Positions 1-8,957 of a DNA stretch of 64,000 nt are shown here, one piece after another. Location of the stretch: assembly GCA_963790575.1 (NCBI GenBank), contig CAWBPD010000001.1, positions 1 to 64,000 of the forward strand. Direction: 5' to 3'. A model generated the notes under the pieces. It was not told the origin of the DNA, did no database searches, and was given only the letters and a program-made list of their open reading frames with translations. How positions within the stretch are numbered: position 1 is the first letter of the stretch; each line of letters begins with the position of its first letter. The translations under genes and the position numbers were made by a program. The stretch is from CAVTSA01 sp963790575 (GTDB taxonomy: Bacteria; Chloroflexota; Dormibacteria; Dormibacterales; Dormibacteraceae).

Positions 1-265
1 GTATGTACGGGACATTTACAGGACATTGCAGCGCACGCGAAGATTCCCTCCGTTGGCCTACATCAGTCTGGCTGCGTTGGTCAAGAGTGACAGCGTTCGC
101 CGCCACGAGTCCGCGGCCGCAGGCCGGTTGCTCTGTTTCCGAGCAAAGCGGCGCTAAAACGCGCGCGGTAGGCCCGGGTTGCGGAGAAACGGCCCTTCCC
201 GCTGCCCTCGCGCGTGAGCCTGTGCGACCCTGGTCTGGGGAGGTGACCCGGACGTTGTGAGGCAA
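1..265. other. Window edge, no convincing gene
   Basis: No complete gene is supported here. On the + strand a frame is open from base 2 to a TAA at 155-157 (51 codons). It could be the last part of a gene cut by the window edge, but its third-position GC is lower than in neighbouring genes and no family motif is visible. The stretch also holds one copy of a 28-nt intergenic repeat (168-195). The aminotransferase ribosome binding site follows at about 266-277. Confidence 0.4.
168..195 (+). repeat. 28-nt dispersed intergenic repeat, copy A
   Basis: This copy runs from GTAGGCCCGG to AGAAACGGCCC. Near-identical 28-nt copies lie at 24422-24449 and 52296-52323, all intergenic and in the same orientation, differing only at a few central bases. 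The AAACGGCCC end is also shared with the palindromes at 14908-14972. Its function is unknown. Confidence 0.75.
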
Positions 266-279
266 CAGGAGGAGAGGCG

Positions 280-1452
280 TTGAGAGAGTTTCAACCGTCG
301 CCGCTGGCGCGGCCCTTCACGATGTCAGCGTGGCGCCGGGGGGCACCGGCGCCCGCCGGGACGATCATGCTGGGAGTCGGCGACCCCGACTTCGACACGC
401 CGGCGCATATCCGCAGAGCGCTGATCGAAGCGATCGAGAGCGGTGCCACCCACTACGCGAGCTGGGGCGGCGACCCCGAGCTCAAAGCCGCGCTGGCCGC
501 GCTGGCGGCACGGCGCACTGGACGCGACATCTCGGACACCCAGGTGGTGCTGACCCACGGAGGCAACGCCGCGCTGGCCTCGAGCATCCTGACCGTCGTC
601 GGTCCCGGCCAGCGCGTCGTCATCCCCACACCAACCTATGGGGTCTACTCGGCCCATGTACGCGCGGCGGGGGGAGAACCGGTCATGGTGCCGGCCCGCG
701 CCGACTATCACCTCGACCTCGACGCGATCGCGGGCGCCGCCCCCGGCGCCCGACTCATCGTGCTCTGTCACCCTTCCAACCCCACTTGCGCGGTGTACAC
801 CCGTGCCGAACTCGACGCGGTGGCCGAGATCGCCGAACGAAACGATCTCTATGTGCTCTCAGACGAGGCTTACGACCACGCCGTCTCAGGGGGGATCCAG
901 TTCGCTTCGACGCTGGAGGTCTCCTCGCTGGCGGAACGCCTCCTGTACGTTCAGACGTTCTCCAAGACGTATGCCATGACCGGCTGGCGGCTGGGGTACG
1001 TGATAGCCCCCGCCGAGGTGGCCGAGGTCGTGGGGGCCGTTCACCGGAGCTTCAACGGGGCGCTCAACACCGCGGTGCAGCGCGCCGGCCTGGCCGCCAT
1101 CACGGGACCGCAGGATGAGTCGAACCGGATGCGCCGCGAGTACGAGGTGCGCCGGGAGCTCGTGGGCGAGCTGCTGCACGGCATTCCTGGGGTCGAGCTG
1201 GCTCCCGGGGAGGCCACCTTCTACGCCTGGGTCCGGCACGCCCCGCAGATGGGGTCTGAGTGGGTCCAGGACCGGGCGCTGGAGCTTGGGGTCGCAGTGC
1301 GCGCGGGAACCCAGTTCGGGCCCGGAGGCGAGGGACATGTGCGGGTCGCGCTCAACGCTCCGCGCGACACCCTGGCCACTGGGGTCGGCCGGCTCCGCGA
1401 GGCGCTCGAGGAGGGCGCGAGCCGCAGCGCGGCGCCGGCGCACACCGACTGA
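280..1452 (+). CDS. Class I/II pyridoxal-phosphate aminotransferase
   Basis: 390 aa, cytosolic fold-type I aminotransferase of the aspartate/aromatic/alanine group, expected to move an amino group between an amino acid and a 2-oxo acid through PLP. The PLP lysine is K229 in SKTYAMTGWRLGY. HPSNPT at 164-169 matches the conserved NPTG-type loop, and D195 should contact the pyridine nitrogen. The TTG start at 280 is chosen because a strong Shine-Dalgarno (CAGGAGGAG, about 266-274) sits at normal spacing. The substrate cannot be read from sequence. It is followed in the same direction by the Asp-box protein at 1515. Confidence 0.85.
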   Translation: MREFQPSPLARPFTMSAWRRGAPAPAGTIMLGVGDPDFDTPAHIRRALIEAIESGATHYASWGGDPELKAALAALAARRTGRDISDTQVVLTHGGNAALASSILTVVGPGQRVVIPTPTYGVYSAHVRAAGGEPVMVPARADYHLDLDAIAGAAPGARLIVLCHPSNPTCAVYTRAELDAVAEIAERNDLYVLSDEAYDHAVSGGIQFASTLEVSSLAERLLYVQTFSKTYAMTGWRLGYVIAPAEVAEVVGAVHRSFNGALNTAVQRAGLAAITGPQDESNRMRREYEVRRELVGELLHGIPGVELAPGEATFYAWVRHAPQMGSEWVQDRALELGVAVRAGTQFGPGGEGHVRVALNAPRDTLATGVGRLREALEEGASRSAAPAHTD

Positions 1453-1514
1453 GCCCGAGCATCAGGTGTTCGGCCTCCGATGAGAGAGGATGGAATGCCA
1501 ACAGGAGGTGCGAG

Positions 1515-2522
1515 ATGACGACGATCCACGTTGCTGTTGACGACGGACTTCTGCGCCTGCGCGCGAACGGCGGCCGCTGGGATGCGACCCTCGGGCTCGA
1601 GGGGATGGCGCCGCGCTCCCTGGCCGCCGATCCCACCCATCCAGAGCGGGTCTGGTGCGGGACCGCCGGCGCAGGTCTCTGGCGCAGCGGCGACGGCGGG
1701 GTGGAGTGGCGCCAGACCAGTGACGGGCCGCGCGGTGAGAGTGTCAGCGCCGTCGCCGTGGCCCCCGGCGAGGAAATTGTCTACGCCGGCGCCGACCCCA
1801 GCGCGATGTGGCGCACCGAAAATGCGGGCGGGCGTTGGGAGCCGTTGACGACGCTCAACCAACTGCCCTCGGCGCCGACCTGGAGCTTTCCACCCCGTCC
1901 GGAGACGAGCCACGTCCGCTGGATCACGCTCGACCCCGCCGCACCCGAGCGGCTCTACGTCTGCATCGAGGCGGGTGCTCTCGTGCGCAGCGCGGATGGA
2001 GGGCGGACCTGGACCGACCGCGTGCAGGGCGGGCCGTGGGACACGCACACGCTCGCGGTCCACCCGCGGTCGCCGGGGCGGCTCTACTCGGCGGCCGGCG
2101 ACGGGATGGGAATGCCCGGACACGGCTACAACGAGAGTCGGGACAGCGGCGACACCTGGTCCCAGCCCGACGCCGGGATCGAGCACCACTACCTCTACGG
2201 TCTGGCGGTCGACTCGGGCGACCCCGACACCATCCTGGTGTCGGCCGCGGACACCGCCATGCAGGCCCACTCCTCGCAAGCCGCCGAGTCCTTCGTCTAC
2301 CGGCGCAGCGGTTCCGGTCCCTGGACCGAAGTCCGGGTTGGCCTACCTGCGCCCAAGGGCACCCGGCGCACCCTGTTCGCGGCCGACCCCGACCAGCGAG
2401 GCACCTTCTACGCGGCGAACAACCGGGGTGTCTTCCGTTCGCAGGACGGTGGCGAGAGCTGGGAGCCGGTCGGGGACGGGCTCGCGGGGCGCGGCGTCCA
2501 TGCCATCGCGGTCACCGCGTGA
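1515..2522 (+). CDS. Asp-box (BNR) beta-propeller protein
   Basis: 335 aa. At least five Asp-box motifs (S/T-x-D/N-x-G-x-x-W) recur along the chain: SGDGGVEW, TENAGGRW, SADGGRTW, SRDSGDTW and SQDGGESW. This is typical of sialidase/VPS10/photosystem-assembly-like propellers. No signal peptide or sialidase catalytic set (Arg triad, Tyr/Glu) is seen, so a non-enzymatic cytosolic propeller is as likely as a glycosidase. The ATG at 1515 has ACAGGAGGTG just upstream (1501-1510). It ends 9 bp before the acyl-CoA synthetase, so the two are probably cotranscribed. Confidence 0.75.
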   Translation: MTTIHVAVDDGLLRLRANGGRWDATLGLEGMAPRSLAADPTHPERVWCGTAGAGLWRSGDGGVEWRQTSDGPRGESVSAVAVAPGEEIVYAGADPSAMWRTENAGGRWEPLTTLNQLPSAPTWSFPPRPETSHVRWITLDPAAPERLYVCIEAGALVRSADGGRTWTDRVQGGPWDTHTLAVHPRSPGRLYSAAGDGMGMPGHGYNESRDSGDTWSQPDAGIEHHYLYGLAVDSGDPDTILVSAADTAMQAHSSQAAESFVYRRSGSGPWTEVRVGLPAPKGTRRTLFAADPDQRGTFYAANNRGVFRSQDGGESWEPVGDGLAGRGVHAIAVTA

Positions 2523-2531
2523 GAGTGATCG

Positions 2532-4691
2532 GTGACGGTCAGGCCCGGTAGCCGCCTGGATGCGCTGTTCACCCCCGCCTCGGTCGCCGTGGTGGGGGCG
2601 TCGCCCGCGGGCGGCTATGGCCTGACGACCATTCAGAACCTCCTCTCGCTGGGCTACCGGGGCCCGATCTTCCCCATCAACCCGCGGCACCAGGAAGTGG
2701 CCGGGCTGCGGTGCTACCCCACGCTGGACGCGGTCCCCCGGCCCGTCGACGGGGTGGCGGTCGCCGTGCCCGCCGCCCGGGTACCGGCGGCGGTCGAGGC
2801 CGCGGCCGGGGTCGGAAGCCGCGCGGCGATCGTCTACGCCAGCGGGATGGGCGAGGGCGCGGCAGGTGAGGGGGCGGAGTGGGCGGCCCTGGTGCGGAAC
2901 ACCGCGCGATCGACCGGCCTGCGGGTGGTGGGCCCCAATTGCCTGGGGACCATCGAGTTTGCGCAAGGTTGCGCTCTCTGGCCCGTCGCTCTCCCCACCG
3001 GCGAGGTTGGTGCGAAACGCGGGGTGGCGCTGGTCGCGCAGAGCGGCAACATGTCGCTGAACGTCGTCTCCACCGGCCGCGGCGTGCGCTTCACCCGGGT
3101 CGTCTCCTGCGGCAACCAGCTCGATGTGACCGCCGCCGAGCTCATCGAGTACCTGCTGGACGACGAGGACACAACGGTGGTCGCGGCCCTGCTGGAGGCC
3201 GTCCCCGACGTGGACCGGTTCGCGTCCGCACTGGCCCGCGCCGCCCAGAGGGACGTCCCGGTGGTGGTCCTGCGCGCCGGACGCAGCCGTCTCGGTCGCG
3301 TCGCGACCCTCGCCCACACCGGCAGCGTCACCGGCTCCGATCACCTGATGCGGGCCTTGCTCCGGCACCACGGCGCGGTCGAGGTCCGCGACCCCGACGA
3401 GCTGCTCGCGACGTGCGCCCTGCTCGACGCCGGCCGGCGGCCTCAGGGAGCCGGGTTGGGCGCGCTGACCACCTCGGGCGGGGAGTGCGCCTTGCTCGCG
3501 GACCTGGCCGCCGACCACGGGGTGCACTTCCCTCCGCTGCCGGCCGCGGTCGCCGCCGACCTGGGGCCCAAACTGCCGCCCTTCGCGAACCTGGCCAACC
3601 CGCTTGACCTGACCGGCGCCACCTGGGGTGACGGCGCCGCCTACCAGAGCGCCGTGGTCGCGCTGGCGGGGGTGCCCGGTGTCGATGTCATCGTCCACGT
3701 GGGAGACCGGCCTGCCCACGCCCCCGACGACCAGGAGGGCGCCTGGCCCCGGATGCTGGCCGGGCTTGCCGAGGCGTCGGCGCACATCCCCCAACCGGTG
3801 GTGAGCGTAGCGACCGTGGCCGACGTCCGCACCGAGCACGTGACGGACCTCCGGAGAGCCGGCATCGTGCCCCTGGCCGGGGTCCAGCCGGCACTGGCCG
3901 CACTCGGCCACGCCGCGGCCCGGGCGCGGGCGATCGCGGCCCGCGAGCGCCGGAGCCGCCGCCGGGCGGCGGTCGACGTCGGTCGCCAGGAGCTGGCCCG
4001 AGCTCGGCTCGACGGCCGTCGGCCGGTGGTCCCGGAGGCGACCGCCAAAGACCTGGTCGCGCTCTACGGCATCCTCACTCCCGCCGGTTCCGTGGTCACC
4101 TCGGCGGACGCCGCGGAGGCGGCGGCCCGCCGGTTAGGGTTCCCGGTGGCGATGAAGCTGCACGGCCCGGAGGTGACGCACAAGTCCGACCTCGGGGGGG
4201 TCCTGCTTGGCGTGACCCACCCCACGCGCGCCCGGGCCGGCTTCGAGGAGCTCCAGGAGCGGGGGCGGCGCGCGGGCCTGGAGGAGCTGTCGGTCCTGGT
4301 CGAGCGCGAGCTGGAAGGGGGCGTCGAGCTGATCGTCGGGGGGCGGAACGATCCCCGGTTCGGACCGGTGCTCATGGTCGGTGCGGGTGGGGTGCTGACC
4401 GAGCTGCTCGAGGATGCGGCCCACCGGCTGGCCCCGGTGGATCGCCAGGAAGCCTTGGAGATGCTGGCCGGGCTGCGGGTGGCGCCCGCGCTTGACGGCT
4501 CTCGCGGGCGGCCCGGCATCGACCGTGACGCGGTGGCGCACGTGATCGTGGCGGTGGGCGACCTGTTGACCGAGCTGCCCGAGGTGCGTGAGCTGGACTT
4601 GAACCCGATCCTGCCCGGGCCGGGTGGTCGAGGCTGTGTCGCCGTCGACGCGCTGATCGTGCTCGCCGGCGGCGATGAGGAGGGACGGTGA
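2532..4691 (+). CDS. NDP-forming acyl-CoA synthetase (ADP-type)
   Basis: 719 aa. Order of domains: CoA-binding Rossmann domain (about 10-130, with GASPAGGYG and VVGPNCLG), two succinyl-CoA-ligase-like flavodoxin domains (about 150-460), and an ATP-grasp domain (about 500-719). H262 in LAHTGSVTGSD is the expected phosphohistidine. The family converts acyl-CoA plus ADP and phosphate to acid plus ATP, or the reverse. There is no GNAT domain, so it is not a Pat-type acetyltransferase. The GTG start overlaps nothing upstream, while the TGA overlaps the next gene's GTG by 4 bp, implying translational coupling with the acyl-CoA dehydrogenase. Substrate is probably a branched or aryl acid, by context only. 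Confidence 0.85.
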   Translation: MTVRPGSRLDALFTPASVAVVGASPAGGYGLTTIQNLLSLGYRGPIFPINPRHQEVAGLRCYPTLDAVPRPVDGVAVAVPAARVPAAVEAAAGVGSRAAIVYASGMGEGAAGEGAEWAALVRNTARSTGLRVVGPNCLGTIEFAQGCALWPVALPTGEVGAKRGVALVAQSGNMSLNVVSTGRGVRFTRVVSCGNQLDVTAAELIEYLLDDEDTTVVAALLEAVPDVDRFASALARAAQRDVPVVVLRAGRSRLGRVATLAHTGSVTGSDHLMRALLRHHGAVEVRDPDELLATCALLDAGRRPQGAGLGALTTSGGECALLADLAADHGVHFPPLPAAVAADLGPKLPPFANLANPLDLTGATWGDGAAYQSAVVALAGVPGVDVIVHVGDRPAHAPDDQEGAWPRMLAGLAEASAHIPQPVVSVATVADVRTEHVTDLRRAGIVPLAGVQPALAALGHAAARARAIAARERRSRRRAAVDVGRQELARARLDGRRPVVPEATAKDLVALYGILTPAGSVVTSADAAEAAARRLGFPVAMKLHGPEVTHKSDLGGVLLGVTHPTRARAGFEELQERGRRAGLEELSVLVERELEGGVELIVGGRNDPRFGPVLMVGAGGVLTELLEDAAHRLAPVDRQEALEMLAGLRVAPALDGSRGRPGIDRDAVAHVIVAVGDLLTELPEVRELDLNPILPGPGGRGCVAVDALIVLAGGDEEGR

Positions 4692-5851
4692 GGTACGACC
4701 TGCCGCCGGAGCTGGAAGAGCTGCGCTCGCTGGTACGACGGTTCGTCGACGCGGAGCTGCTGCCCTGGGAGGACCACGTGGAGCGTCACGACGGCCTGCC
4801 CGAGGAGGTGGAGCGGGCGTTGCGGGCCAAGTCGGTGCAGCTCGGGCTCAACGCCGTCGGCATGCCCCGGGAAGCCGGCGGCGGAGGCCTTTCCACGCTG
4901 GGTCAGGCGATCGTGGAGGAGGAGCTCTCGCGGGCCGGCTCCGGCCTGGCCGAGGTGGTCCCCAACCCGTCGAACATCCTCCTCGCCTGCGACTCCGAGC
5001 AGCGGGAGCGGTTCCTGGTCCCGTGCGTGCGGGGCGAACGCCAGGACTGCTTCGCGCTGACCGAGCCGAACGCGGGCTCCGACGCGGCCGGCATGCAGGC
5101 CCACGCGTCGCGCGTCGAGGGGGGATGGCTGGTGAACGGCAACAAGCGCTTCATCAGCCACGGCGACAGCGCCGACTTCGCCATCTTCTTCGCGGTCACC
5201 GATCCCGGCGCCGAGCGGGACCGGGTGACGGCCTTTCTGATCGAGAAGGGCACGCCCGGCTTCGCGGTGGGCCAGGTGCACGAGACGATGGGCCATCGCG
5301 GCTACCGGCAGGCCGAGCTCGTCTGCTCCGACTGCCGGGTACCGGACCAGAACGTGCTGGGCGAGGTGGGCAAGGGCTTTGATCTGGCCCGGGACTGGCT
5401 GCGCAAGGGACGCATCATGACCGCCGCCCGCTGTGTCGGGCCGGCCGGTCGGGCACTGGAGCTGGCCCGCGACTACGCCCTCGAGCGCCGCCAGTTCGGG
5501 AAGGCGATCGCCGACTTCCAGGCGATTCAGTTCATGCTCGCCGACTCCGCGGTCGACCTCTTCGCGGCCCGCACCATGACGTACGAGGCGGCCCGCATGG
5601 TGGATCGGGGTGCCTCGGTGCGGGAGGTCAACGCCACCGCGGCCATGGTCAAGGTGTTCGCCTCCGAGGCGCTGGGCCGCATCGCGGATCGGGCGGTGCA
5701 GATCCTGGGCGGCATGGGGTACATGCGGGAGACCGTGGTCGAGCGCATCTACCGCAACGCCCGGATCGAACGCATCTGGGAGGGGACCTCGGAGATCCAG
5801 CGCTCGATCATCGCGCGGGCGCTGCTCAAGCACGGGATCGGGGCCGGCTGA
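4688..5851 (+). CDS. Acyl-CoA dehydrogenase
   Basis: 387 aa, flavin-dependent acyl-CoA dehydrogenase that introduces a trans-2 double bond into an acyl-CoA and passes electrons to ETF. ALTEPNAGSD (FAD/substrate loop) and the C-terminal IWEGTSEIQR are present. E365 in WEGT is at the usual catalytic-base position. Length is normal. GTGA overlap with the upstream synthetase and a 31-bp gap to the enoyl-CoA hydratase suggest one beta-oxidation-like operon. No ETF genes lie in the window apart from a FixX-like ferredoxin at 26215. Confidence 0.9.
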   Translation: MRYDLPPELEELRSLVRRFVDAELLPWEDHVERHDGLPEEVERALRAKSVQLGLNAVGMPREAGGGGLSTLGQAIVEEELSRAGSGLAEVVPNPSNILLACDSEQRERFLVPCVRGERQDCFALTEPNAGSDAAGMQAHASRVEGGWLVNGNKRFISHGDSADFAIFFAVTDPGAERDRVTAFLIEKGTPGFAVGQVHETMGHRGYRQAELVCSDCRVPDQNVLGEVGKGFDLARDWLRKGRIMTAARCVGPAGRALELARDYALERRQFGKAIADFQAIQFMLADSAVDLFAARTMTYEAARMVDRGASVREVNATAAMVKVFASEALGRIADRAVQILGGMGYMRETVVERIYRNARIERIWEGTSEIQRSIIARALLKHGIGAG

Positions 5852-5882
5852 GGCGCAGGAGCCCGGCCCAGGAGGAGCGAAG

Positions 5883-6665
5883 ATGGCGAACCCAACGCGG
5901 GTCCTGTTCCACGCCGACGGGCGCGGAGTGGCAACGGTGACGCTGAACCGGCCCCAGAGCCTGAACGCCCTCGACCGGGCAACCTTGGTCGAGCTGGACG
6001 CCGCGCTGGCCCGGGCCTGGCGGGACCCCTCGGTCCGCTGCCTGGTGCTGACCGGCGCCGGCCGGGGGTTCTGTGCCGGCGCCGACGTCAAGGAATGGAG
6101 CGGCGGCGATCCGGGGGAGGACGACTGGGTCCCGCTGATGCACCAGCTGATGCCGCGTCTGTACCGGCTGCCCAAGCCCGTGATCGCGGCGGTGAACGGC
6201 GTCGCGGTGGGGGCCGGTCTCGACCTGGCACTGGCGGCAGACGTGCGTATCGCCTCCACCGGCGCCCGCTTCGGCTCCGTGTACGTCAACATCGGCTACT
6301 GCCCCGACGGCGGCGCGTCCTTCCTGCTGCCCCGGCTGGTGGGGCCGGCGCGGGCGGCGGAGCTGATCTTCACGGGCCGCATCATCGGGGCCGAGGAGGC
6401 GAACCGCCTGGGGCTCCTCACCGCCCTCGTGGAGCCCGCGCAGCTCGCCGCGACCGTCGACGAATGGGCGGCGCGCCTCGCGGCCGGCCCCACGGTGGCG
6501 ATCGGGCTGGCGAAGGAGAACCTGCGCGAGAACGCCACGCTGTCCTTGGAGGCTGCACTGCGCAACGAACGCCGGGCGGGGGAGCTCTGCGCTGCGACCG
6601 CCGACCATGCCGAGGGGCTGAGAGCGGTGGTGGAGAAACGGCAGGCCGTCTTCAGCGGCCGCTGA
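5883..6665 (+). CDS. Enoyl-CoA hydratase/isomerase (crotonase family)
   Basis: 260 aa crotonase-fold protein. LNRPQSLNAL (21-30), the oxyanion loop GRGFCAGADVKEW (60-72) and AAVNGVAVGAGLDLALAADVR (about 102-122) identify it. The C-terminal catalytic position reads CPDGG with D142, as in PaaG-like members, rather than the paired glutamates of classical hydratases. Isomerase or atypical hydratase activity is therefore possible. The ATG at 5883 is preceded by AGGAGGAG (5870-5877), which decides this start over the longer upstream frame. It is the third gene of the acyl-CoA operon. Confidence 0.85.
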   Translation: MANPTRVLFHADGRGVATVTLNRPQSLNALDRATLVELDAALARAWRDPSVRCLVLTGAGRGFCAGADVKEWSGGDPGEDDWVPLMHQLMPRLYRLPKPVIAAVNGVAVGAGLDLALAADVRIASTGARFGSVYVNIGYCPDGGASFLLPRLVGPARAAELIFTGRIIGAEEANRLGLLTALVEPAQLAATVDEWAARLAAGPTVAIGLAKENLRENATLSLEAALRNERRAGELCAATADHAEGLRAVVEKRQAVFSGR

Positions 6666-6686
6666 TCGAGTCCGTGTCCGGCCCCG

Positions 6687-6962
6687 CTACCCGGCGCCCC
6701 AGTCGCCGGCCCTCACCGCCCGGTCCTCTTCGCCGGCACGCCAGACGTGCTGCTCGGGGCCCGTACAGGCCCACTCAGGGTCAAACCCGGTGACGACGCA
6801 GCCGCCGAGCACGAGGCGTCCCTCCTCGCCGGCGTCGACCAGGTCCGGGCCCGGCATGCCATACGCGATGCGGACCCCGAGAGACCCGCAGACCGGGCAC
6901 GGTGGCCCCTGGGGCGATGCGACGGCGCGGCGCGAAGCGTTTTGTTCGTTCGCTCCGGTCAT
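6687..6962 (-). CDS. Small zinc-ribbon-like protein with a lost cysteine
   Basis: 91 aa. It carries CPVCGS near residue 24, then the pattern GMPGPDL...GRLVLGGCVVTG...PEWAC, as in a widespread family of small CPxCG proteins. In that family the tail usually has a second CxxC. Here it reads ACTGPEQHVW, so one zinc ligand appears missing or is replaced by His. The start at 6962 is preferred because a purine-rich GGGGGAAG lies about 8 nt upstream. The gene is 21 bp downstream of the esterase stop and probably shares its transcript. Function unknown. Confidence 0.6.
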   Translation of the reverse strand: MTGANEQNASRRAVASPQGPPCPVCGSLGVRIAYGMPGPDLVDAGEEGRLVLGGCVVTGFDPEWACTGPEQHVWRAGEEDRAVRAGDWGAG

Positions 6963-6983
6963 GGCACCATCTTCCCCCATCGC

Positions 6984-7895
6984 CTACGTCTTCGGCGCCT
7001 CGGCCCACGCCTGGCGAAGCGCCCCGGCGATCTCGTCCCAGGCCACCCGCGTGCGGTCGAAGATCGCGGCCTGGCGGACGAACCCATGCAGCATGCCCTG
7101 CTGCTCCACCACCTCGACCGGGACGCCCGCCTCCCGGAGCCGCTGGGCATACGCGAGCCCCTCGTCGTGCAGCACGTCGTACTCCGACAGCTCGACCAAG
7201 GCGGGTGCCACCCCGGCCAGCGATTCCTGCCGCAGCGGTGACGCCTCGGGATGGAACCGGTCGCCGTCGCCCATGTAGTGCTGCCAGAACCACTCCATGT
7301 CGGCCTTGCTCATACCGTGGCCGGAGGCATACTCCCGATACGAGCGCGTGGTGAGGTCGGCATCCGTCACCGGGTAGATCAGCACCTGCAGCGCGAGCGG
7401 GATGCCGGCGTCACGGGCCCGGACCGCGAGCACCGCCGCCAGGTTCCCTCCCGCCGAGTCGCCGCCGATCGCCACCGGGTGCGGCGCCTGCGCGACCACC
7501 GCGCGCAGCACCGCCCAGGCATCTTCGAGGCCGGCCGGGAACGGGTGCTCGGGTGCCAGCCGGTAGTCGACCGCCACCACCCGGCACGGTGTGCGGGCCG
7601 CCAACGCCCGGCAGGTCGAGTCGTGGCTGTCCAGAGAGCCGAGGACCCAGCCGCCACCGTGCAGGTAGACCAGCGTGGGGAGCGTGGTGTCCGGGTCGGG
7701 GTCGTACCGGCGCACCGGGACCCCCGCGATGGTGTCGTCACGGACCAGGGCGACGGGTGTCGGCGGACCGGCGACCGCCGCCACGCCGGCTTCGTTCTGG
7801 GCGCGCGCCTGCGCCGGCGTCAGTTCCGGGTAGGCGGGCAGCGAAGCCTCGGCCTGACGGATCAAGAACGCCTCCACCTGCGGATCGTGGCTCAT
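6984..7895 (-). CDS. Alpha/beta hydrolase, HSL-type esterase
   Basis: 303 aa, hormone-sensitive-lipase (family IV) esterase. The oxyanion motif HGGGW is at 79-83, the nucleophile S147 is in GDSAGG, and D240 (SEYDVLHDEG) and H270 (GMLHGF) complete the triad. It would hydrolyse short acyl or aryl esters in the cytosol. The ATG at 7895 is chosen because a TACCCT hexamer (7902-7907, - strand) lies 6 nt before it with no Shine-Dalgarno, the leaderless pattern seen elsewhere here. The longer frame upstream runs into coaA. Confidence 0.88.
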   Translation of the reverse strand: MSHDPQVEAFLIRQAEASLPAYPELTPAQARAQNEAGVAAVAGPPTPVALVRDDTIAGVPVRRYDPDPDTTLPTLVYLHGGGWVLGSLDSHDSTCRALAARTPCRVVAVDYRLAPEHPFPAGLEDAWAVLRAVVAQAPHPVAIGGDSAGGNLAAVLAVRARDAGIPLALQVLIYPVTDADLTTRSYREYASGHGMSKADMEWFWQHYMGDGDRFHPEASPLRQESLAGVAPALVELSEYDVLHDEGLAYAQRLREAGVPVEVVEQQGMLHGFVRQAAIFDRTRVAWDEIAGALRQAWAEAPKT

Positions 7896-7938
7896 CCGGT
7901 CAGGGTAGAGCAGCGCGACAGGCGCCGGACGTTCGCGG

Positions 7939-8913
7939 TCAGAGCCGGCGCAGGCGCACCTCCACCACCCCATGGTCGGGGCCCTTGACCAGCACCAGGC
8001 GGGCGCGCTCACGCGTGGGGAGGATGTTCTGCCGCAGGTTGGGGCCGTTGATGGACTCCCAGATCCCGGTGGCGGTGGTCACCGCCTCCTCGTCGCTGAG
8101 CCGGGCAAAGCGGGTGAAGAAGGAGCGCGGGTTCTGGAAGGCGGAGTCCCGCAGCGCCAGGAAACGCTGCACGAACCAATTCTCGATGTCGCGCTCGATC
8201 GCGTCCACGTAGATCGAGAAGTCGAAGAAGTCGGAGACGAAGGTGTGCGGGCTGTCGCCGGCCCTGGGATCCGGGACCTGGAGCACGTTCAGCCCCTCCA
8301 GGATCAGGATGTCGGGCTGGTGGACGACCTGGTACTCGCCCGGAACGATGTCGTAGATGAGGTGGGAATAGACGGGAACGCGCACCTCTTCCTGGCCGCT
8401 CTTGACGGCCGCCAAAAAGGCGAGCAGCCCGCGCAGGTCGTAGGTCTCGGGGAAGCCCTTGCGGTCGAGCAGCCCGCGCGGCCGCAGATAGGAGGTGGGG
8501 TAGAGGAACCCGTCCGTCGTGACCAGGTCCACCCGGGGGTGGTTCGGCCAGCGCGCGAGCAGCGCTTGCAGGATGCGCGCGGTAGTGCTCTTCCCGACCG
8601 CGACCGAGCCGCCGAGTCCGATCACGAAGGGCACGTGGCGGGCCGGGGTGCCCAGAAAGAGGTCGGCGATCACGTTCAGGTTCTGCGCCGCTCCCACGTA
8701 GAGGTTCAGGAAGCGAGAGAGCGGCAGGTAGACATCCCGCACCTCGTCCAGGGAGATGACGTCGTTCAGACCGCGGAGCTGCGCCAGGTCGGTGTCCGTC
8801 AGCGTGAGCGGCGTGGCGGCCCGCAGGCGGGCCCACTGCTCGCGGGTGAAGTCGGCGTACGGCGAGTAGGGATCGTCGTGCGGTCCCGGAAGGTCGGCCG
8901 ATTCGGTGACCAT
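7939..8913 (-). CDS. coaA: Type I pantothenate kinase
   Basis: 324 aa. It phosphorylates pantothenate with ATP, the first step of coenzyme A synthesis. The Walker A motif GGSVAVGKST (about 101-110) and the PanK-I block with the DGFLYP and LRPRGLLDRKGFPE elements are clear. Length matches E. coli CoaA (316 aa). The ATG at 8913 has TACCCT 7 nt upstream (8921-8926, - strand) and no Shine-Dalgarno. It is divergent from the DUF2203 gene with 44 bp between starts. Confidence 0.95.
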   Translation of the reverse strand: MVTESADLPGPHDDPYSPYADFTREQWARLRAATPLTLTDTDLAQLRGLNDVISLDEVRDVYLPLSRFLNLYVGAAQNLNVIADLFLGTPARHVPFVIGLGGSVAVGKSTTARILQALLARWPNHPRVDLVTTDGFLYPTSYLRPRGLLDRKGFPETYDLRGLLAFLAAVKSGQEEVRVPVYSHLIYDIVPGEYQVVHQPDILILEGLNVLQVPDPRAGDSPHTFVSDFFDFSIYVDAIERDIENWFVQRFLALRDSAFQNPRSFFTRFARLSDEEAVTTATGIWESINGPNLRQNILPTRERARLVLVKGPDHGVVEVRLRRL

Positions 8914-8957
8914 CGGGGCCAGGGTAACCCGCCGGTGCGATTTGGTTTTATGGTCGA

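Noticed and set aside
3..260. 85-codon open frame at the window start
   Set aside because: Low-complexity, no motif and a repeat copy inside; a different frame (2-157) is equally open. Not supported as a gene.
4064..6292. 742-codon open frame on the minus strand across the acyl-CoA genes
   Set aside because: It is antisense to three genes with clear catalytic motifs; such long shadows are expected at high GC.
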